NCBI GenBank assembly: GCA_947846985.1 | Contig: CANTUZ010000014.1 | Coordinates: 8,239,738-8,303,737, forward strand | Length of the DNA stretch: 64,000 bases | Direction of reading: 5' to 3' | DNA from: Fratercula arctica | Taxonomy: Eukaryota; Chordata; Aves; Charadriiformes; Alcidae | In this document: in pieces, positions 57,252 to 64,000 of the stretch | Numbering within the stretch: position 1 is the stretch's first letter | Layout of the letters: every line of letters starts with the position of its first letter | The notes under the pieces: generated by a model | What the model was told of the DNA's origin: nothing | What the model saw: only the letters and a program-made list of their open reading frames with translations | Databases searched by the model: none | Position numbers and translations under genes: made by a program

Positions 57252-59804
57252 CTTCCACGCTCGCCGCAGGGGAAAAAACCCGCATCTCCGGCGCCGCCGT
57301 CCCAGCACCAGGAAGGACCGGGATCGACGGAGGAGCTGCCATCGCCGTCGGGCTTCTCCTCCCGATTCCCCGGCTTCGGATTTTCCTTAGGGACGACGCG
57401 GCGCCTCTTCTTTGTGCTGCAAAGAGCCTGTAAATCGGGTTAAAAGTAGCTTGAAACAGCTGCGGGCGGCAAAGGAATTAGATTTTTTGCGCCGGAGGCA
57501 CCGTGTTTTATCAGCCCAACCCCGCCCGGGTGGACTCTGAACATGAAACAGTCGGAAAAAAACCACTTTAATTCCACTGGGAGGCCCAGACCTTGAAAGA
57601 AAAACCATATTATTTCTCTATTTTAAGCGGAATAGCGCTTTCCTCCGCAAAAATCTATCCCAACGGGTTGAAAACGTGGAATTCCGAAGCACCGAAGCGA
57701 CACAGTGGCCCCGTTTCTAACCCCACAAAATTACAAATATTTCCGTGAACCAAATCCGCTGGTTTTTAGGGCACGTTTTCGCAGATGGGTTCATGGAGGA
57801 GCGGAATCTGGCACAAAAATCCCGCCCCGCAGCAGTTTTTCTACCTCGTCTTCAGCCTTTTCCTCCTCCTCCGGGCGTCTCGGGCGCTTTTTCTGCGTCG
57901 GGCGAGGCCCAGTGCAACCGAAACGCCTTTTTTTTCTTCCAGGCGTAATAATATTCGACGCATTGAGACACGGTTTTAGTCTGGATCCGCCGGGAGGAAA
58001 ACCAGGAGCCATTTAATAAGGGAAACGCGGCAGTGAAATATCCAAGGGGCAGATGGATGAGGATTCCGTCCCCCGGTTCTCACAACGCCACGTCCGGGTG
58101 AGATCGGACAAAAAGGAAACTTTCATCTGACGAAAAACGCCGTCAAGAAGCGTTTTCAGGGCAGAATTCTCCGTTTCACACCATGAACTGTCACCGTTCT
58201 TTTAATATCTCTGGTATTTTCTCCCAGAGGTATTAAATGTTCCGTCATAATCACACATTAGGGCAAAACCAGGCCTTGTACCGGGGGGGTTTTAGCAAGA
58301 AGAAGCGTCCTAAGAACAGGATTCCAACACGCAACTCAAAATACGACTTTCTGGGTTAAAATTGCCCACGCTAACGAGCCGCGCCTCGCTCTAACGGCTT
58401 TACCTGCTTCTGTGTGAGGCGAAAATTCTTCTTATGGATGTAAAAAGCCTCTTTAAACAACTGCTCCTCCACCGGCGTCGAAATAGCCGAGCCTAGGAAT
58501 TACCCAGCGACACGCAAACTATTAGAATAGGCATCCCCCGCCTCCAAGAGCCCCGGAAAGGGATTAAAACTACTCTTTTCCCTCACCCCAAAAGAACAGT
58601 TTTAAGACTCAGTTCAATCGGAGCAAAGGGAACGGCGGGAGCTGTTCTCCTCGTTTACCTGTGTGACGACAATCAGCCAGGGGACGGGATTCGGGTCTCC
58701 GAGGCGGCCCAGCACGCAGCATCTCCGCCGCCTCCTGCCAGAGTTCATAGGAAGAAAAAGAAAAAAAGACTTAAATTCCTCCGGAGGAGGAGCCAAAAGG
58801 GCAATTCTCCCTCCTCGTGGCCACCCAGCAGACGCCGAGGGGTGTTAAATCCCTTCTTCAAAGAAGAGGCAGCAAAGCAGACCCGCTCGGGGCTCATCGA
58901 GGGCAGACCTCGGGTTTTATCTAACATCCCTTCATTCGGGAGCAATTCTGTTCTCCAAATCGTCCCAGAATCAAAACAAACTCTTAGCGATGCACCAGGA
59001 GAGGGGTCTGGAAGCCCAAGAGATGTCAACGCGGCAACAGGCAGCACCCAAGAACCTCCTGCGCCTTCAGCAAAGAGATTCCAGCCCGCGCAATAGAAAA
59101 CTCGCAGCGACTCCCAGCTCAAACCAGTAACAAAGTCCGTTCTTAATGAGAAATTGCCGCTTCTCACCAGCACGTCGCCTTGAGCCTCCTGCAGGCAACG
59201 CAGAGCGAGCTCCGGGTTGACCCCCCTATCCCGGCGTTGGGAGAAGCCAAACGGAGCAGGTTTGTAACTACAAACACAATGAAAACCGAGAAAAAGTCAA
59301 GTTTTCCTCGAGAAAAGGGGCCACAGGAGAGGGAGGGAAAAGAGGACGAGCGCAGCAGAGACCGGAGACGAGGAAAAGGCAGAGAAAAAAGTCCGATATC
59401 CCAAATAGCTCTACTTTACAAGCTCAGAGAGAAACCTCCCCTCTCCCGAGGGCACCGCAGATGAGGCAGGACGGCTCCAAACGCCCGTTTTTCATGGAAG
59501 ACGCTGCCGAGAGCGTCACCCGTTCTTCTTCAGTCGCTCTCCCGCCAAAACCCAGCCATCTCCTTCCCTCGGACGTGAAGGCGGGCAAGAAAAGGAGGGA
59601 GAGAAGCCCAAAAAGGTGGAATTTTCAACCCGTCGTATCCCTGGGTGGGGTGAAAGTGGAAGAAAAGCGTTAGAAAAACCTTTCTCCTGCGTCTCCAGGT
59701 TGGTTTCGATGTTGCCCCAGGGTTTCCAGACCAGCGACGCTCCCTCTTCCTCCTCTTCCAAAAGGGCCGGGTCCTGGAGGTCGGGAAGCTCCGCTTGGAA
59801 TTGG
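57252..59804 (-). CDS. ZNF541: ZNF541-like ELM2-SANT protein, partial (C-terminal exons)
   Basis: Minus-strand exons with consistent phases: 59804-59680 (ELM2 start: QFQAELPDLQDP, ASLVWKPWGNIETNLETQEK), 59225-59168 (GVNPELALRCLQEAQGDVL), 58734-58659 (EAAEML, RPLADCRHT), 58492-58404 (TPVEEQLFKEAFYIHKKNFR), 57980-57919 (TKTVSQCVEYYYAWKKKKAF), 57416-57252 (basic TKKRRRVVPKENPKP, ending GFFPCGERG). These match the ELM2-SANT module shared by ZNF541, TRERF1 and MIDEAS; position next to NAPA selects ZNF541. The family binds HDAC1/2; ZNF541 with KCTD19 acts in meiotic prophase. The ELM2 middle exon (expected between 59679 and 59226, phase 2 to 2) is not securely found, and the 57919 donor (CG|GTTG) is weak. 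The zinc-finger N-terminus is to the right or outside. Confidence 0.72.
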
Positions 59805-62683
59805 CTGCCGACGAAAGCGTGAGGAAGAGGAGGTGAGGAAGGTGAGCAGGGAACAGCTCCGGCAGGATAAACGCGTGGATACATGAGGAGCTGTAATAAA
59901 TACGGCCCCTATTTCCCAGGAAAGCACTAATCGCTCTCCTCTAACGACTTCCCCAGCGCCACCACGGTCCCGTTCTGCCTCCGGAGTCCTCTTGGGCCCC
60001 ATCGGGCAAGAAAATTGGGGTTTTTTTTTCCTCCTCAAAACCCATCCTAAGTGATGAGGTTCACTCTGAGAAGAGCGGCGAGCCGCAAGAGCCGCCACCG
60101 GAAGGTTGTGTAGAACGCGGGAGGTTGGCAACGCTCCACGGCAGCGCTTTCGCCAGGCATTTCGGCACATTTCTGGCCAACTTTGGGTCAAAAAACCCGC
60201 CGTTGAGGACTGGCCGAGCAACTGGGAGAAGGTCAACGTCAACGGCGAGGGCCTGCACAGCCCGGGCCTGGCACCAACCACACACTGACTCCTCAACGGC
60301 GGGTCCCTCGTCCCCCCTTTTCCCAGAGTTTGCTCTTCTTCCGACGGCTGGGCGTGCATTTTATTTAGTCTTTCATCAACCAAAACCCCCCAAATCCCTG
60401 GCCATTCTGCCCGGAAGGTATCAAAAAAAATGCTCGAGAGAAAAATCATTCCGCTAAGACCATCCTTTAGCCTTCCTTGCCATCCTCAGGTATTTTTAAT
60501 TGCACATTTTTAATGCTTAGATTAAATTTTTACCCCAAACTCACACAGTAAAATCAGGTCGTGGGTTTAGGAGGAACTTAAATCGCAACTCAAAAGCGAT
60601 TAACAGGTTACGTATTTCCCATAAATTCCACCAACAAGCCCCCGGAACCTTTACCGAGTCCATTACCAATAGTGTTAATTACCACCAAGCCCATTCCTGC
60701 CGTGTTATTTGAATAGAATTGGGGGGATTTAAGGGAGCCGTGACGCTGAGCTGCTAAACTGGCGACTGGTGGCTCACAAAAGCCATTCCAGCGCGGGACT
60801 TTTGCTAAATACACTAAAAAAAAATCACTAAAATCGCCACCCACCTCGTTCCCAGCTGGCAAGGTCGTTGTCGTGGCCGGTACCAAGATAGGAATCAGCC
60901 GGCGGAGCCACCGCGACGTCCCCCCGACGGCATCGCGGGTTTGGAGGGACGGTTTCCATCTCCTCCATCCTCCGGCGATGGTTTCTGGGCACCAACGAGG
61001 GCACGGGGTGTATTTTCTGGCCTCCAAGCCCTTCGCATCCCAAGTCCCTTCCAAACTGTTTCTCCATTAAAGAAAATAAGGATAATTCCTGTTAAATAAC
61101 AGGCGCTCAAGGATTCCGTTTCCCTTGACCTGCTGCTCCCTCCTTGCTTTGAGCCGTCGCTCCCCGCAGAAACAAACACCCGATGGTCACCTTTTTCGGT
61201 ATAAAACCACCCACCCGACCGCAGTTCTTTGGGGAAGGTGGGGGGGGTGGGGCGGGAGGGAAGCCAAAAAGTGGAGAGAAAAAAAAAAAAGAAGAAGATA
61301 AAGGGGTGGAAAATTAACGGGAGGAAGTTGAACCGCTTTTTTTTTTTTTTTTTTAAGAATATCATTTCGGCACCCCTCAGCGTTTGATCCGCCGTTTCAG
61401 GCCTAGCTGGGAAATCTCTGCAGTTCGTTTAGCAGTGAAAGGCGGTAAATAGGCAAAAAAAAAAACCCAACCCTAAGATATCCAACTAATAACCAAAAAG
61501 CGCTTAATCAACCCCAAACTTTGGAGATATTTAGTCCCCAAACCGGCCGCAGCACGTTGCTCGGTAAGACGAGCTTCCCCAAACCGTAATTTTGGCGGTG
61601 ACCCCCCAGAGAACGATCTCTTAACGGCGCGAGGTTCGTTTAGGCGGACTCTTGATCTCCCTTTTCCCTCCCACAGGCGACGAGACGCTAATTATTTCCG
61701 CTCACACCAATTATTTCCATCGGAGCGAGCGGTTCCCCTTCGGATTATCGCTGACCTGGGCACCAGCCCGGCCCAGAAGCCAAGCAAAAGGCTCCGTCTC
61801 ACGTTATTAAACATCCCGAGACTTGAGCTCCTGAAATGATTTCTCAGCCTTTGGCGCTGGATTAATTAGTTAACGGTTTTCAGAGCGCTCTGGACGCGAG
61901 CGCTTTTGAAGTGCTGTTAGTGGCGAATCCAGAGCTGTCGATGCTAATAAAAAGCCCGCGCTTAATTACTCGCGTTACTCTACGCTGCTCACTTTAGGAT
62001 TAATAAAAATACCTTTTTATAATAACGCTTCTCTTGGAGGGCTCCGGCCCGCAAACGACTAAATACCCGCACAAAAACAAGCGCAAAAGTCCCACGGATT
62101 TGCTCCATCTCTTACAAACTAATTTCTGGGGCCTCCACCAACACCTCCACCCACGTCCCGCCCTCACCCAAATTACGCTCTTGGCCGTTTTCAACCTCCT
62201 CGTAACGAATTTTAACGTTTTCCCCCTTTTTTCTTGGGGAAAGGGACAAATCCAAAGCGCTTTGCTCACGGTTATTTTACCTACAGCAATCGGAGCGGGT
62301 GGTAACGCGGGCGCTGGGGTGGGTTTGGGGAGGCAATTCAAGGTTCCCCACCCAACGGTAAGGAACGAGCCCTTAACGAGCTGTTATTAATTGGCCAATA
62401 TTATTATCGATTAATTTCTCCATCCGGAAGAGCCTTTTCCAAAAGACACTCTCCTTTCCACGCCGGACCTAGAAAAAAAAGCAGCCGTTTAAAAAAAACA
62501 AAAAAAAAACCAAAAAAAAAACAACACAACAAATCTATTTCGGAGAGAATTAGAAACGCAAAAAGAATTAAACCGAACATCTTTTCCCCACTTTGGGGAA
62601 CGGAGAGGTTTGCAACGTATTTAGCAAATATATCATTTTAATGCCTGCGTGTTTTCCAGCTGGAGAGCAGGTTGCGAGGACTC

Positions 62684-62731
<48 letters not shown>

Positions 62732-63100
62732 CAACAACAATAAAACCCCAACAGAATATATTCTTGTCTACAGTACAATTTTGTGAAAACAGGGCAGAAG
62801 CCAAACTCCTGTGAAAGGTCTTATAATTACAGCCATTTTCGACAGCCTATTTTACTTTTTTTGCCTTATTTTACAGGTAAAAGCCAACAATCAGAGTTGA
62901 GGGCCTGGCTACAGACCAGCCCCCCCCCCCACCCCTCCAAGTTTTTGTAAAAAACAGGGAGATTCATCTCAAAATAAATGGGGTTTTTTCATCGCACGCC
63001 AATTAAACAGGGCTTAATTTGACCCCGAGGGCGCGAGGCCAACGAGCCTCCTGAAACCGAATGTAAAAAACGGAAAGTTAAGTAAGATTTGGTGTTACTC
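59805..63100. other. Presumed ZNF541 intron and upstream region; no secure exon
   Basis: Mostly unique, moderately AT-rich sequence. Open minus-strand stretches at 60061-60290 and about 60850-61065 (with KIHPVPSLVPRNHRRRMEEM, donor-like GAG|GTGGGT at about 60845) could be exons but carry no recognised motif. Confidence 0.4.
62683..62728. repeat. (TAA)n microsatellite, about 15 copies
   Basis: A perfect run of TAA/AAT trinucleotides followed by AAAACAACAACAATAAAA. Confidence 0.97.
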
Positions 63101-63104
63101 TTAC

Positions 63105-63211
63105 CTGATGGGAGAAGAAATCCCGATTCTTACCTGCGACACAAGGCACGGAGCCGCCCGGCCCCCCCGAGGAAGGCTCTGGGGAGAGAAGGGGCTTTTT
63201 CTTACCAAAAA
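63105..63211 (-). other. Cluster of strong splice signals: possible 6-nt and 45-nt exons on the minus strand
   Basis: CTCTTCCCCCAG, then TTTTTG (63211-63206), then GTAAGAAAAAG; next acceptor CTTCTCTCCCCAG, 45 nt (63178-63134), then donor CAG|GTAAGAA; then a second donor-like ATCAG|GTAAGAG at 63105. Orientation agrees with ZNF541. The 45-nt piece reads SLPRGGRAAPCLVSQ in one frame. Confidence 0.35.
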
Positions 63212-63299
63212 CTGGGGGAAGAGAAAGGACAGAAGCGTTTCCCCCCAACCCTGTAAGTGGCCGAGGGGCTGAGGAAGAAGGTGGGAAGGAGGGAAAAGC

Positions 63300-64000
63300 T
63301 GCCCGGGAGTGGGTTTAAGGGGAGTTTGGGGGTTCCATCCATGGGGAAAAGGCTGTTCCAGGCCTCGTAGGAGGCTCTGGGTCCACCCTAGGCATGGATT
63401 TTGGGGTTCTCCATGAAGGAAATCCTGTTCCAAGCCTTGCAGGGGGCTGTGGGGCCTCCCTAAGGATGGGTTTGGGGGAGTTTGGGGGCTCTCCCTGAGG
63501 AAAAGGCTGTTCCAGGCCTTGCAGGGGGCTGTGGGGCTTCCCTAGGGATGGGTCTGGGGCCTCTCCATGAGGAAAAGGCTGTCCCAGGCCTTGTAGGAGG
63601 CTCTGGGTCCACCCTAGGGATGGATTTTGGGGTTCTCCATGAAGGAAATCCTGTTCCAGGCCTTGCCAGGGGGCTGTGGGTCCACCCTAGGGATGGGTTT
63701 GGGGGTGAAGGAAGCTCAATCCCTGAGGGAAGCGCTGCTCCCGGCCTCGCAGGAGGCTCTGGGCCCATCCTAGGGATGGGTTTGGGGCCTCTCCGTGAGG
63801 AAAAGGCTGTTCCAGGCCTTGTAGGAGGCTCTGGGTCCCCCCCAGGGATGGGTTTGTGGGAGTTTGGGGGCTCTCCATGAAGGAAAGGCTGTTGCGGGCC
63901 TCGCAGGGGCCTGTGGGGCCACCCTAGGGATGGATTTGGGGGTTCCTCATGAGGAAAAGGCTGCTCCCGACCTTGCAGGACGCTGTGGGGCCACCCCGGG
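63300..64000. repeat. Minisatellite at right edge (GGCTGTTCCAGGCCTTGYAG)
   Basis: About eight units of 75-115 bp with AGGAAAAGGCTGTTCCAGGC, CTTGTAGGAGGCTCTGGGTC, CACCCTAGGGATGG and TTTGGGGGTTCTCCATGA continue to the window end. It marks a return to a repeat-bearing region. Confidence 0.93.

Noticed and set aside
57419..57845. Acidic continuation of the SANT exon as certain coding sequence
   Set aside because: It needs a frame change in the A8 run, and its donor phase does not match the next supported exon; kept only as a finding.
62593..62814. Small proteins with an Ile run
   Set aside because: They translate the (TAA)n microsatellite.

Overview
This window reads as a very GC-rich piece of a vertebrate genome. 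I infer a bird, probably a small microchromosome. The reasons are multi-exon genes with GT-AG introns, AATAAA signals, CpG-rich promoters, genes packed almost end to end, and introns filled with minisatellites. Gene order resembles human 19q13, a region that is often missing or fragmented in bird assemblies. There are no bacterial operons, phage or CRISPR arrays.

Layout, left to right: (1) 1-2268, plus strand, the last four coding exons of PLD3. (2) 3289-4671, plus strand, a compact four-exon gene for a ~333-residue single-pass membrane protein that I do not recognise, behind a TATA box and an array of CRE-like sites. (3) 5994-9375, minus strand, PRX (periaxin), about 830 residues. (4) 14042-24960, minus strand, SLC8A2 (NCX2 sodium/calcium exchanger), about 919 residues, complete and including an 18-nt microexon. 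(5) 31177-38808, minus strand, KPTN (kaptin), 12 exons, 427 residues, with its stop codon overlapping the poly(A) signal. (6) 40271-51145, minus strand, NAPA (alpha-SNAP), 295 residues in 11 exons. (7) 53023-55324, plus strand, a BED-finger protein derived from a hAT transposase, 721 residues, sharing a CpG promoter region with NAPA. (8) About 57.2-59.8 kb, minus strand, ELM2-SANT exons best assigned to ZNF541, whose N-terminal part lies further right or outside the window.

In human, PLD3 and PRX lie several Mb from the SLC8A2-KPTN-NAPA-ZNF541 block. The window therefore joins two human-separated blocks, with the junction at about 9.4-14 kb. The human gene HIPK4, expected between PLD3 and PRX, is not seen; the unrecognised gene occupies that place.

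Most remaining DNA from 0.6 to 52.8 kb is tandem repeat: at least 30 blocks with periods from 6 to about 180 bp, many being G- or C-run rich or homopurine. Several have periods divisible by three and so produce long, false open frames. Base composition changes sharply at about 55.3 kb: the right end is AT-richer and almost free of minisatellites until a block at about 63.3 kb. The genes act in unrelated pathways (lysosomal exonuclease, myelin scaffold, Na/Ca exchange, mTORC1 sensing, SNARE recycling, germ-cell chromatin). They share location rather than a common job. Exon limits were read by eye from frame continuity, splice sites and recalled family sequences; repeat periods are by-eye estimates.
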